64,000 nucleotides of DNA from the NCBI RefSeq assembly GCF_032854445.1, contig NC_088303.1, forward strand, positions 35,841,501 to 35,905,500, given 5' to 3'. The notes beneath the pieces are model-generated. The model saw only the letters and a program-made list of their open reading frames with translations. It was not told the origin of the DNA and did no database searches. A program made the translations under genes and the position numbers. Of this stretch, positions 1 through 12,600 are shown piece after piece. Source of the DNA: Liolophura sinensis (Eukaryota; Mollusca; Polyplacophora; Chitonida; Chitonidae). The first letter of the stretch is position 1, and each line of letters starts with the position of its first letter.

Positions 1-207
1 TACGAACCTGAAGTAAAATCTGTCGCAAAGGTTTCTAACACACCACGAACCTAAGTACAATCTACCGTAAAGGATTCTAACACACCACTTACCTGAAGTA
101 TAATTTAACTTGAGCTACAAATAAAAGATACTACTCAGGAGGGTTTCCTAGATGCCAGGTAGTTACAAGTACAATTTACCCTGAAGATTTTCTACACACG
201 ACTACCT
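1..207. repeat. Degenerate minisatellite, cut by window edge
   Basis: Two adjacent units of 43 and 42 bases (2-44 and 45-86) share the words cgaacct, gtacaatct and ttctaacacacc. A third unit starts at about 87 (acttacctgaagtataat), and a weaker echo lies at about 154-207. The array begins at base 1, so it probably extends to the left of the window. No coding function is evident. Confidence 0.7.
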
Positions 208-3200
208 TACAAGCACACCCTTCCGTGCAGGTTCAACAATTTCTTTGTATAATCATAGGTGCGTAGAGTTAATTCAGGATTCATTAAAACCATGCCTGCA
301 TGTCACCTTGTGAATTTTTCAGCCGAAATACTTAACCTGTGACTTCTAGTTTGTTTCTTTTTTTTTCTCTCTCTCTCTCTCTTTCTTTTCCGTCTTTGCC
401 ATGCACCGTGATTACCACAGTGCGCAGTACCATATGCCTACGTATTATTAACAGATATGGGTTAGGTTAAATTTCATGCTTGGGTGGTAGACTCCGCAGC
501 AATGGACGAGTCACTTTACGTATATCCGTTCATTTCCATCAGTTCCGGATGTCTTGTATTGTTTCTTTTTTTCACATTAATTATCAGTGAATAAATCTAA
601 TGAAATGCATGCCGATTTCCGCTCGGGTTTATAGACTCATATTCTCCTGGGAATTACCAGCTGTTCGCTGAAATCCGTGTAGAAATGCAAATGTTAATTA
701 CACATAAGATAAATATTTACGCCTCTAGGTGTAAATTTCATACAAACCATTTCTAAATTTTGTCGCAGCATGTTTGCGTGATCATTTGAAACTCGACTGG
801 AAAGGTCGGTAACATCCATGCAATGAGTTTTGTAGCCTTGGGTGTGATGCGATGATGGAATGGCTCCTGGGCTAGTCGATTTAAAAAATTCGACCAAACC
901 CCCAATTTCAGATAAATATTAGGTTGCCTTTTTATCGCACTAATTACAGTATATTTACATGATTCGCTTTGCTGCACAACGTAAATGAAGACCATGGAGG
1001 TAATTATAAGAAACTTTATATGACATTTTCAGCAGATATCTAAGCACTTACAAAGAGATGGTTTAATCGGAACTGTGACGCGATCTGTAATCAATAAAAG
1101 TCATAAATATATATAGGCTACCCAAAAATGATTTCATATTATTTTTACATATTATGCGCAAATGCCTCCTGAGATGTCAAGAAACGACAGATACAAATAT
1201 ATGTACAGCTATATATGAGTGTGTATAATTACTCACATACACAGGTTAATTGCAATATGTAATTAGATCAGTTTCATGTCTTGCAGGTATATAAACTATT
1301 ACTTTATATCGTGTACGCCTCGTCCGATCTCGAACGGTTATTTCACTTAAAACCAGGTGCACGAGCTCATATAAATAATTACGTATCAGCATGCATCAAT
1401 GATAGACTCTTAAAAACAACCTGTAAAAATGCATGTACATGTATGACGTTGATATATGACATAAGATAACGGATTGATGCGAAAAGGAATATGGAAGGCT
1501 GCGGTATGCTGATCACGTGTTCAAATTCATCACCTATAAATACTATACAGGCAGTCTGGTATTTCGCGTATACTGGTGGTAAGATCTCCGGATATCATTC
1601 AGGTATATACATGGCTTATAATAATGCTGTTATGCTTTCAGCTGAAAAGCCACAAAAAGTTGAAGACACATTTCATTAGTTTTACCTTCACTTTAAGTAT
1701 ACACAAAACTGACAGATCACATGCTGATTTTAAGTATATATAAGAATATAAGTCATTATTTCTAATCTTTAGCATGTTGCTAATATGTATTAAACAGAAA
1801 TCATGATTGGGGTTTTTAGATGAGTTTCATGGGCCATTTTGGTAAGCCCATTCTTAGCAAAGTCCTTTATTGGCTTCTAAACTTTATTGTCATATTAATA
1901 TCTGAGTTATGGGCCTATATACAACTGAAGCAACCGGAGCAATATGTATATTTGGTGGATAAAAATGAATGTGTTGTAACACAATTTTACCTTCCTAAAC
2001 AGCGCGCAATAAAATATCAATCGTTATTTGCACTTTACTCACCAAACAAAACTTCGTAAGTTAACAAAAATATCTTTGGAATGGAATCAAATGACCTTTC
2101 ATATGACATTTTCTTATTTCTTTCTTTTTTAGTTTGTTTGTGTTTGTTTTTTGTTGTTTTTTTTTTTGTTTTTTCGGGGGAGGGGGAAGGGGTTGTTGCT
2201 GGAGGTGGGAGCAGTGTTGGGGTTTTGACCATCCGGATTCTACTGTAATTTCCTTTCTATGTATGACACATTAAATAATCATATATATGCATGTAGCCTT
2301 TAGTTGGCGAGCTGCTTTTTAGTATGAATAGATATGAACGCTTTTTGGCTAGAGTCTATACACTGAATATCCTATATACCATGTCTTACAGGCTGAACAA
2401 TCACCCCGAATTCCACCGTTAGATTGTCGTGATAGCACTGCACGCTGGATTCACATGATGAGATAGCTATCTAGAACCATTGAAATGTATCAGCGCCTAA
2501 AACTTTTTCACAGTCGGGTTCATTTTGTTGTCATCTCCGGCGCAAAATGCAAAGACAATTGGACTGTGAAAGTCATATAGCCGCGTGTGTTTACGTGCAG
2601 GCTTTGATGCTGTTTTTTTTTTGTTTCGTTTCTTTCTACGCCTGTATGATGCGCGTGAAGTTGGACTGGTTTGAGCAGAGTTTCTGTATTGACTTTCCGC
2701 CTTGTCGGGCTATCGTGCAGGTTGTTTATCATTTGGAAATTTTTCACGTCGGCATAAAATGACTGCATGACTTAAAAAAACCAAGGCCAAAAAGCCAGTG
2801 TACAACCCTAAAAAGTCAAGATGTTGAAGATAGTGCATGGGATCTGTATAAACGGGTTATAGCAGGTTCACGTGAAGAAATGGCTGGTGTCATCTAAGAC
2901 GTGCCTGCATGATAAATCAACTAACCGTGAACACAGGATGTATATTTGTGCCGCTATAGGCATCTGTATATTTATATTAATATTTATAAATATATATCTT
3001 GAGATACATCTTGCGTGCCTAAACCGTCACTGAAATGCGTATTCCTTGAAATAAACGAAGTTCTTTTATAATTACATTAGAGACGTTTCTTAAGGAGTTC
3101 CTTATATCATAGAAGGAAGAACGAAGGCTACATGTGCTGTCAAGCGAAACTGACACGCATGAAAGCGATAGAAAGGAAATGACCTTGTTTATATGGATAA

Positions 3201-3950
3201 ATAGTTTTGGCTGTATGCAGGATCAGTAGCCTTTGTCATATCAGTGAAATTAAAAATGATAGAATAAGAGAAAGAAAATTAGCAAAAAGAAATGAAAAGT
3301 TTTGGCAATTACGTACAGGAAGCGCAATGTTCTCTCTGTGTGAACATATATCACCCTCTAGGTTGTCACCGACGTCAGTTTAGCACTATAAACGAACATT
3401 TACCCTTCCCCCTCCACCATCTTCTCCATCTTCACCCGCCTCCATTCAATGCGACCTCACTTTTATGTAGGAATGTTTTAGAGTATCTTTGATAAGCGAA
3501 CTTCCAACAGCATAGTTTCTCCTGCACGACTTCTAGTACCCTCATATGGACTGTATGTCGCGCAGAAAACCTTATTTAGTACATACTCTGTCCACTGACT
3601 TCTTACTATATACATGACTATAGATGCTTGTTACTAAATTACATTTCCGTTAAAAATGTACAGTTTGTGATTATGCCAATTCCAACAGATAATTAGATCG
3701 TTAATGAAAGATATTATACATGAAACATTTTCACCCGGTGTTTCTGATAGTGTGTATAATGGGCACGTAGCCCTATACATGTATGGAGTTTTCAGTAAAT
3801 GTAATTTTAGTAGTGCATGTACATAAATGTGTCTATATACCATACAGCTGATCAGAAATGGGATGAGACGTAGTGGTTACGACACGGACATTGTGTTCAT
3901 AGGCCTATATTGATAAAACATCAAATTTCATTAACATAAGGAACATTTAT
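208..3950. other. No gene recognised
   Basis: AT-rich DNA with only short chance frames. It has a CT/T-rich stretch at about 356-388 and a T-rich then G-rich stretch at about 2,105-2,225. I see no convincing splice-bordered exon, tRNA-like box or transposon terminus. Confidence 0.6.
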
Positions 3951-3954
3951 GGGT

Positions 3955-4062
3955 GTTTTATTTTGTTTTTTGTTTTTTCTTGTTTTTTTGTTTTGTTGTT
4001 TTTTTTTTTTATTTGTTTGTTTCTTTGTTTTTTTTTTTTTTGTTTGTTTGTTTGTTTTTTAG
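3955..4062. repeat. T-rich low-complexity tract (TTTTG/TTTG)
   Basis: About 100 bases consist almost only of T runs broken by single G and C residues, with ttgtttgtttgtttg units near its end. It looks like a decayed retrotransposon tail or slippage-expanded simple repeat. Confidence 0.8.
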
Positions 4063-4588
4063 AACCAAATGCCAACCGAACGTTTATGCCTCTTCAGTAA
4101 AATGATTTCCAGTTTTTGGACAAAGGCTGTGGTTTTCGCGGGCATGAAATCCAGGCAGCCAACTATAGGCTTACATGGCATGGCCGTTCGCTTTGATTGT
4201 TGGGTGCATGGGATAGGAAATGAATGAAGAAAATGAACATATAGGAAACACAAAGACACACGTGCTCAACCAACTATTCATTACTGGCCTGTAACGAGCA
4301 GACTTCGTCAGCCAATGATCTGCATGCATGCATGCATGATGCCAGTCACATCTGTTGGATCGACCAATGAACGGAGGTTTGGGCCTACTTGTATAGAGGC
4401 CGCTATATATAGAGTTAATTAGATCTTTGGCAAAATACCAATCAGCGCAAATCCAATCCATGTCTGCTATTGTTTAAGAATAGCCCAAATAATTACATTT
4501 CACAAAATATCACCTTGGTCTGTCTACATGTTATCACTCGGTGATAAAAGTTCCTAAGATTTGTAAAGCGGGTTGTATTGATGCAACT

Positions 4589-4638
4589 TCATTTAATCAA
4601 GACAGTGATGTTCGACATCATCTACCTTGATTTAATGA
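4589..4638. repeat. Short inverted repeat (hairpin)
   Basis: The left arm tcatttaatcaag...gatgt pairs with the right arm acatc...cttgatttaatga around a 3-base centre (tcg). About 20 of 23 positions pair. The loop is too small for a typical animal pre-miRNA. It could be the fold-back core of a small MITE or a chance palindrome. Confidence 0.6.
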
Positions 4639-6050
4639 GCCATATTAACTCTTCAAAGCCCTGAACTTTCCTTCATAAATATTTATGACCCATGGTCCAA
4701 TCAGATTCCACCTTGATTATTGATACTGGCAGGAGTTCAAAACAACATGGGATGCGGCTGTAATGAGAAATATACGGTGCATGGAATAAATTTATTTCAC
4801 ACTCGACGTAGTAGTGGCAGAGCAAAAAATATATCCTTGCACGTCGACGTGTTAAGGGTTATCGGAGGGACGATCATTTTGAGGCAAAATATACTCAATA
4901 GAAATTATTATCGAAATAACCATAACACAGGCTCTATCAGCTGTTCTGTCTATTTCGCTATCACCGGTAATGCCTGATAGCGCAGTGACTTTACGCTGCC
5001 TGTTCGTTTCAATAAAAGCACACCGATCAACGTTCATAGCACTGTTTTTTGCTGTTGTATAATGATGTGTCATGGAAAAAATCTATCCGAATGTAGTACC
5101 TACACACATTTACTCCGCAACAAGGAAATACACGACGATCAATGATTGGTTGAAAACGCTCCGGCTGAGGTATGCGGGTCGCAATGCCATCGGCTTTCGA
5201 AAGATTAGGTTTCGGAAGACGTGATTACAAAGCCCTCGGCGCGGCATCAACGTTACTAGTAATAAGATGCACTGATGTAACATTTCCAAACTTTAGAATC
5301 ATTTTCACGATATAAGTACCTGTAGTACATGTACGAGTCTGATATACATGTACATGTATTTATTGCGAAAGAATAATTTAAACTATTCTCAGTAAATACA
5401 GGAAATTTGATTTCAGTGACGAATATGAATTTTTTTTTTGACCAAATATCTCCCCTACTTCTTTCCAGAACGCTGGATGACGACTGTTTCATCTTTCTGC
5501 TCTTTATGGTCTGATGTTAAACTCTCCTGACGCCATTTTGACAATTCTGTTGGATTGTGGCAGCGCCGCGACGTCGTAAAAATATACATCTCTCAATCAA
5601 ACAATGTAAAGCATATAAATTCATATTTTGATTTAATCTTCCATCTCGCCGATGTGTAGGCCAGGGTTTGCCCGAATACCACGTATGAGCTATACAGCCT
5701 ATAGACGTATGAACATGCAGCACCCTATATGCCACATGTAAAGGCGCTGCTATTCGAGATGGAATGTCGAAGCCATAATTCAACAACAACTATAGGAATT
5801 CGAGAGGCCAATTATACAGAAGCCTGGGAAAACAGGGAATGTCAGCAAAACAAGATAGTCGTCAATGTTTGTGTGTTCGTAAAGCACCGATACCAGCACG
5901 GCCAGTTTAACTTTGGCTTCCCTGTAAATAGTGGGGGCTTTTGAGCTCAGGGCCCTGCGCGATCATGCGCATTGATATTGTGTACTGAAATCAGGCAGCT
6001 AATAGCTCTCGCTGTATTCCAGAGTTTTAACAATCCCGGATACGGACAAA
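4639..6050. other. No gene recognised
   Basis: Short frames of 70-90 codons occur on both strands (for example 4,720-4,977 plus and 5,517-5,789 minus). They lack splice-site context or recognisable motifs. A GCAT run lies just outside at 4,321-4,340. Confidence 0.5.
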
Positions 6051-6059
6051 TGATATATA

Positions 6060-6115
6060 TTTTATGCTTGAGGTCAGATGTTCGAATCCAACTCTCTCCA
6101 GCTGCTGAACATATA
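6060..6115 (+). repeat. tRNA-derived SINE head fragment (B box)
   Basis: GTTCGAATCC at 6,080-6,089 is a perfect RNA polymerase III B-box match. It sits inside ttgaggtc....gttcgaatccaact, and the same context recurs at 7,533-7,556 and 32,512-32,533. No A box and no tRNA fold can be made, so this is a SINE head remnant, not a tRNA gene. Confidence 0.55.
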
Positions 6116-6920
6116 TACGATTAATAAAAACAGAACATATTCCAGTTTATGCTGATACCGATATAGAGGTATGTCTCGAAAATACAATTCTGTAAATGTG
6201 AATAAATAAGGAAGAGAGTTAGAGACCTAGGCAGTTCACAACGTGTCACAATACTTGTCAAAACACATCAGTGATGTGTACTGTTTTGCGTTTAAATTTA
6301 CATTTAAACTTGTCTGTCAATTTCCATACATATGACTGATTAAATCACCACTAAAACTTGCTCTTATATCGTTTCCTTCATTAAACATCTTAGTGTTATT
6401 GATAAGCTGTACTTTGTGTCTAGTTAAAGAATTATTAGCTGTGTCTCGTTCTTCGAGGATATTCCCTACGTTTAAAGTAGTCAATGTATGTAACAAGGAC
6501 ATTGTCTTGGGTATGTCGTTTCGCACTTAGCCACCACTTACCTACAGCTTACGATGTCGTACTGCTGTGAAATTACAGAGGGGATTACAGTCGAAATTTT
6601 TGCTTATATGGAAATTGAGAGAATGAATAAATTTGGTGAAGTAAATGCGAAAAGTAGTGCTCTTATAAATGCATGTCATAAACCATGTAATGTGCGATCT
6701 GTCCTGAACAATAGACGGACTGAGATCGACTGATTTTCTAACATGTATTAGTTAAGTGTGTCTTAAGATTATAATAAGGTCGTTGTCTGCATATGATTAT
6801 ATTCATATACATAGTTAATATTTATATAGTTAAGTCTCTACTCACAGGGAGAAATCTGCGGGTGAGGTTAAGAGAAATAAGAGTTAAGCCAACGTAAAAG
6901 ACATATTCTCTTTTTGTAGG

Positions 6921-7266
6921 TCAGAAGATTTATTTACTTGTTTATTTATTGGTTTATTGGCTTGATGCGTGTTTTTTTTAGCCACTGCGATGGCAGTCAC
7001 GCAGTTTTATTGGGTGGAAGAAAGTGGAGTCAAGACGAACTTTCCCACGTGTAAGGTATATCCACCTACAACATATTAGTGGAGGACAAGTTGTCTTCAA
7101 CAAACGTTAGACTACAAACGTTATCGATGGCTTCTTGTCACCATGGCCCCACGAACAGCGAAGGGAACCCATAAATAAACCGTTTAACCCGGGACTGAAG
7201 CCGCACCTCGTGTTTTCCAGCGATTGAAAGGCAAGCACCTTAACCACTCGGCCACGGCCTTCTTTA
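6921..7266 (-). repeat. tRNA-derived SINE, family 2, with head
   Basis: Read on the minus strand, the head at 7,266 begins ggccgtggccgagtggtta, which resembles a tRNA-Ser/Leu 5' half with an A box. A B-box-like ggcttcagtccc follows. The body (gcgatggcagtca...ttattgggtggaagaaa on plus, then tttcccacgtgt) recurs at 15.4-15.8 kb and about 34.0-34.2 kb. The A/T-rich tail (tttatttacttgtttattta on plus) lies at the left end, confirming the orientation. It is a dispersed, non-coding retrotransposed element. Confidence 0.75.
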
Positions 7267-7494
7267 CGTATACAGGTACTGAGATAGGCTAACGCAAATG
7301 TAAGTAAAGTAATATGTGATACATCATCGGTTGTTGTTAACTATCAGATACGCGTGAAGATAAACGGCTTTCGCGTGAAGAGCTAATGTTAGTGGTAGTT
7401 ATATGACTCGTAATCTGTAAGTGCCTAATAGAGGAAGCTCTAATTACGCGTAGTTGTAGTGTCTACATATAGTGCTTACTAGCTCATACAGTGA

Positions 7495-7575
7495 AAGTGT
7501 TAGGTCGCTGAGACTGTTACCCTTTCATCATTGAGGTCGCGAGTTCGAATCCAACTTTCAGTGCTTCGGTTGCAT
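7495..7575 (+). repeat. tRNA-derived SINE head (B box)
   Basis: GTTCGAATCC at 7,543-7,552 lies within ttgaggtcgcgagttcgaat, the same head family as at 6,060 and 32,480. The upstream taggtcgctgag is only a weak A box. No cloverleaf is possible, so a tRNA gene is not called. Confidence 0.55.
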
Positions 7576-7844
7576 TAACTTCACTTCAACACACTTCCGT
7601 AGGCTATATCTACGGATAACTTTAAATGTTAGCGGATAACTGTATTCACTTTAAAATATAGTTCAAATTTATTAATTCTTTCTCTCTTTTCCAGAGTGTG
7701 TCTAAGATGGCGACAATGTCCACACACATGATTAGGCTTGTCAGACGGTCACGTCATTGGGAGAGACTGCATGCCTTGACACGCTTAAAACTGAAGTGTC
7801 ATATATGACTTTAACAATGCATGAGAAAGGCAACATTTTGATGT

Positions 7845-8003
7845 AGATGGGGGATGGAAAGCATTTGTATTCAAAAGGTGAAAGTTTTGTAAAGTGTTAG
7901 AAATTTAACACTTCAAAGAATTACAGATGGGGAGGGAAAGCATTTGTATTCCAAAGGTGAAAGCTTTGTAAAGTGTTAGAAATTTAACACTTCAAAGAAT
8001 TAC
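7845..8003. repeat. 80-bp direct tandem duplication
   Basis: Units 7,845-7,924 and 7,925-8,003 are about 95 percent identical. Each contains the perfect inverted repeat aagtgtta-gaaatt-taacactt, so each unit can fold a small hairpin. The high identity points to a recent duplication. Confidence 0.9.
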
Positions 8004-8009
8004 AAGACA

Positions 8010-9700
8010 ATGGTGCATTTTAATAAGGGTCATTCTGGCTGTCTGATGTCAAATTATCACTTTTCGTTTGGGTTCCGCATTATAAATATTAAAAGTCTTG
8101 TAATCTGTAACACTATGTTACAGCCCTCACACGATTATTTTCAGATGTCCACACATCTTACAGCAGTTAACATGTTGCATCATTTTGGCACTTAGAAAAG
8201 ATTGACAGTTTACCATTTGCATTGTAAGAGAACACGTATAAACCAGCCCTTCAGATCCATTTAACATGATTTATCCCTTTACGAATCTCAGATTCCAATT
8301 TTCAATGTGGCCAACATTTGATTAACTATACACAATCGAATAGGGAGCCATACTAATTCGAGCCAATTCACGAAGCAGGCAGTTTTATACACCTGCTCTC
8401 GCCATTCTGCTCATTTTCAAGTGCCGGTATAGTAAAGATGGTGTTATTCATGTCATTATAATTAGCACTAAAATAACTCGTTATATAACAACAAAAAAAC
8501 ACATTCAATCAATTAAGTGATAGATTACTCTACTTTTATTATGCTAATTTATGTGTGCCTCGACAAAATTACAGGCCTACTCTCCCAAACGGGAAACGAA
8601 TATGCTGCGCATGCGTGATGGTCACGCCAAATAATGAGATGATCGCCCACTCATGATCTGTTGTTTATTTCATGTTCATTGTCATTTTGACTTTCTCATT
8701 GTGTAATTTGCATGAAAAAGGCAGCCTCAGTTGTCTTACTTTGAACTAATTTTTGTCTTAGCACACTTTATTTTAGCCTTGAACCATATGTATGTTATAC
8801 TTACATCAAATGAACAACCATAACAAGAATAACACTGTATCTGTCTATTGATACTGTATTTATCTGTGTAAGCTTGTACAATAAAAATAACGTGATGTAA
8901 ATAATCTACACAGAAATTTGCATGATTGCAGTAAATATCAGAGTTTTCGAAAGGCTTAATATCATTTCACCTAATGTGTAACTCCGGCATAACATCAAGA
9001 TATGCAACATAATAAGTATAATATTTCAATTTAAGTTTTATGTAAATATGTGAGTGTGGGTGATTATGTTGTGACAATCATCTGGAATTAAGATTAATTT
9101 GCAACTTCCGCAAAATGCAAGGTGTTTGCTTTCTGACTGTATATAAGAGCAAATGTACGCATATGTATACTTCGCGAAAAATACTCACCATATCATATTG
9201 AGCGTTTATCTTGCCCCTAATCATAAAGATGACCACCATTGATCGTATAAGTCAGAAACTCCTGAGTAAAGCATCAAACCTAAATTAAAGAAATAACTAC
9301 AGAAATCATTTGTCAAAGTCCATGTTTGTGGTTGTAATAATTGTATATCGTATATCGTATACGTTCATTTATAAGTGCACGGTATACGAAAAAGTTTGGT
9401 TATCCGAAATAAAAAGAAAACGACAATCGGCTGAGGGATATATTGTGGGCGTTAATGTAATATATTTATGTGCATTTACAAAGAGAATGAGCAAAAATCT
9501 GAGGTGAAAATGATACACGCGTGAATATGGAAAATGATGAGAATGACAGACCAAGTTCCAACTCTATTACTCTTGTGCACATTTTTATGATTGCATACCT
9601 GATTGTAAATCGTTTCCTAGACTAAACAAATGTTTGATAAATTAAGTGTGATCAATTTCTGCAAATCTAGAACTCAACTTCATCCTACATCACAACCTCG
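8010..9700. other. No gene recognised
   Basis: AT-rich DNA with scattered short frames. No splice-bordered exon, tRNA-like box or element terminus could be supported. Confidence 0.5.
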
Positions 9701-10060
9701 CTACAAATCGTAGCTCCACCGTACATAACAAGCCCCTCATGCACGTCATCACAATTCCATGCATTCAGCATAGCAATCCAACCACACATCGCAATTTAAC
9801 CACATCGCAGTCCAACCACACATCGCAATTTAACCACATCGCAGTCCAACCACACATCGCAATTTAACCACATCGCAGTCCAACCACACATCGCAATCCA
9901 ATCCACATCGCAGTCCAACCACACATCGCAATCCAACCGCACATAACAATCCAACAACACATCGCAACATCATCTCAGACCGCATCCGAGTCATACGAAT
10001 CCACGCCACTGTAATCTGAATCACACCACATATCGCTACCACATTTTGTACTTTCCCTAC
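9700..10060. repeat. 17-bp minisatellite with 34-bp dimer units
   Basis: The core at 9,778-9,879 is three perfect 34-base copies, each made of two related 17-mers (ccaaccacacatcgcaa and tttaaccacatcgcagt). Degenerate monomers with the word cacatcgcaa continue on both sides, to about 10,040. The array gives a cysteine- and leucine-rich translation on the minus strand, which is an artefact of the repeat. Confidence 0.9.
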
Positions 10061-10244
10061 ATATGCATATCTGATTGTAAATCAAGTTTTGATCTAAACG
10101 AATATCGTATGTGCTTTTGTACAAATATAAATCAACGGATATACATTCATTGTGAAACGAACGACGTAAAATGGTTAACTATGTCAGTTTAGACAAAAAC
10201 CAAAGCTTTTTGCTCAGTTTGCCAACGTTTATCTCACCCAACAT

Positions 10245-10556
10245 TTCAACTCGACCCCAAATCGCAGCTCTATGTACCACACATCGAAACCCGACCGCAC
10301 TAAATAGAAACCCCGCCTCACATCGTGAATCCACCGCACGTCGCAAGCCCACCCTACATGGCGACAACACCCCACATTACAACTCCACCAACGTCACCAA
10401 CCAACTTCGCATTGTAACTCCGATCGCAAGTTTGCCTATGCGTCGCGACTCCACCCCGTATCCACAACATGTATAACAACTCTATATACTGTATAGACCT
10501 GCTCATCGCAACCACACATATACACTGCAACCACACATATACACTGCAACCTTAGT
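10245..10556. repeat. Degenerate continuation of the CACATCGCAA minisatellite
   Basis: Words such as ccacacatcgaaac, ctcacatcgtgaatcc and cacgtcgcaagccc repeat at roughly 17-20 base spacing. The segment ends in two copies of accacacatatacactgca. The 101-codon frame over it is repeat-driven and is not called. Confidence 0.65.
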
Positions 10557-11084
10557 ATGACCTTCACAAACATTTCCTTTCAGACGAACACTAGATATAG
10601 CCAGCCAACTGAGACGTGTGTATTCCGGCAATGCCGACAGACTATTACATGTTCATGTAGGTCTATTCATGTGTATATACAGTTCGTATTCGAAATGCGG
10701 CTATAAAATGACTATATAATATACCGGCTGGTACCAATCTGCTTTCCATTCAAGTGGCATTTAATGTATAAAAAATTACACAATCATCCCTGCGTTTAAT
10801 CTAATTGACCTTATCGGCTGATAAGCCAAGCGGATTTCCATATATGAACACACGGACAATATTGTAGGTATAGACACATGCACATAGCGCTATGTACATG
10901 TAATCTTACGCTTTTCAACCATTATATAGGTTCTATGAAAAGCTATTTTTCTCGAAATATAGCAGATATGACGCTAGAAACTGCACCAAGTAGCGTTTTA
11001 CTGAGAATGCTCTGAGGAATATCCATTTCAAGTACACATTATTGTAGGCTGTATATAATACGTGACTAAAAGTCCTGTATATGT

Positions 11085-12045
11085 ACAGTAAAGCTCCATC
11101 CAGACTATCCAACATCACTCAACTTGTGTTGACTCAACAAGAGTCAACAGCAAGTTGAATGCTGCTGAGGTAAGTTGAGTGTCCAGTCCACACTACAAAT
11201 CCGATGGGTCAACCTTGTTCAACACGGTTGATGTGAGTTGAACGGTATTGAGCTGTGTTGTTTTTTGTTTTGTTTTTTTTTCGATAAATTGGAGGGAAAT
11301 CTCCATATTTTCTCTTCAGTGTATGAGACTCAATGGCGAGCAGCCGGAAGAATCTTGTCGTGGGTTTATCGGATGCGCATACTGCCATGTCTGTTCGGTG
11401 TAGAAGACGTCTCATCATGAGACCAGTTTCTCTCTTTTGTCGCCATTTTGCCCAGGTCAGTTGAGTGTCCCGCCCCCACTACAAATCAAATGGGTCAACT
11501 TTGTCCAATACTGTTGACGTGAGTTGACGGTGTTGAGCAGTGTTTTTGTTTGTTTGTTTGTTTGGTTTTTTTTTGTTTTTTTTTTTCGATAAATTGGAGG
11601 GAAATCTCTATATTTTCTCTGCAATGCATGAGACACAATGGCCGGAAGAATCGTGTCGTGGGTTTATCGACTGCGGTTATTGCCATGGCTGTTTGGCGTA
11701 GAAGACGTCTCATCATGAGACCAGTTTCTCTCCTTTGTCGCCATTTTGCCCAGGTCATGTGCTTTATAACGGTCGCGTTATTTCTACGCACCCGCTGATT
11801 GGTTACTTTACTCAACTTCACTCAACATGTTGACAAAAAAAAAATACACATGCACATTTCTAATTCAACCGTGTTGGATAGTGTTGAGTGTTGCTGAACG
11901 AAGTTAAGGAACCCGTCCAGGCTACTCCACACGTCTCAACTTGTTCACTCTTGGGCTTAAAGCCCAGTTCAGACTATCCAACATCACTCAATTTTTGTTG
12001 ACTCCACTAGAGTCAACTTGAAGTTGAGTGAACAAGTGTCAACAA
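11085..12045. mobile_element. Non-autonomous DNA-transposon-like relic with internal tandem duplication
   Basis: The outer related blocks share cagactatccaacatcactc at 11,103-11,122 and 11,972-11,991, followed by ttgttgactc..agagtcaac. Between them lie two tandem copies of about 300 bases (about 11,170-11,465 and 11,466-11,765). Both copies carry cgataaattggagggaaatc, gtagaagacgtctcatcatg and cgccattttgcccaggtca. Many cttcaac/gttgaag words occur in both orientations. Minus-strand frames over each copy start with related peptides (MMRRLL then R/H-T-D/A-M-A) and break in the A-rich tract, so no intact protein remains. The style resembles PIF/Harbinger-like non-autonomous elements, but this class assignment is an inference and no transposase domain is visible. 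Confidence 0.6.
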
Positions 12046-12127
12046 GTAAATAAAGTATAAAGGAAAGCGCACTGACGTTACCAGAAATATACAACATAAG
12101 ACGTTACTGCAGTATATTTGATGGATC

Positions 12128-12175
12128 ATGTCGGCGGATCAAACCCGGGTCTGGTCATAAGACTTTACTGAAAAA
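12128..12175 (+). repeat. Fragment of SINE family 3 (B-box region)
   Basis: gcggatcaaacccgggtctg followed by gtcataagacttta matches the B-box region of the fuller element at 14,375-14,630 (gggatcaaacc...cataagactt). No head or tail is preserved. Confidence 0.55.
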
Positions 12176-12600
12176 CTGTTACAGGAGACCCCCAACGACT
12201 TCATTTTCACCCTAAATATTTCCTGGACACAATGTTTATGCTATGTTAAACGTTTAATGTTAGTATATAAACCGCATTTTAAAAATATGTTATGTCAACT
12301 AGTTCCATTTAAAAAAAACCCCATTAAGGTTGGACCTTCTGCCTGTCTTGTGGACCGCGGAGCCCTGGCCGCGTGACGTCATGCCGGTAAGACCTTCCGG
12401 GATTATGTGTTGACAAGCCCTGCGAAAGCATCGTCGAATCCATGCATTAGGCCTACCCACTGTGTGCGTTTCCAGGAGCCATCGTATGACTTAATCTATA
12501 ATTACCCCCAACGTGTACATCTCTTAATCAGAACCCTGAAAATCATATAATTAAAACAGTTTTACAACAAATATTTTGTTAGGCTACCGGAGTTATATTA

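Noticed and set aside
6060-7575. tRNA genes suggested by perfect B boxes at 6,080 and 7,543
   Set aside because: No paired acceptor stem, D arm or anticodon arm can be drawn; shared flanks show they are SINE heads.
9830-10042. 70-codon minus-strand frame rich in Cys, Val and Leu
   Set aside because: It is a translation of the 17-bp minisatellite and its periodicity follows the repeat.
11495-11821. 108-codon Lys/Gln-rich minus frame
   Set aside because: Lies within the transposon-like relic and includes its A-rich tract; no intact domain, so described with the element only.
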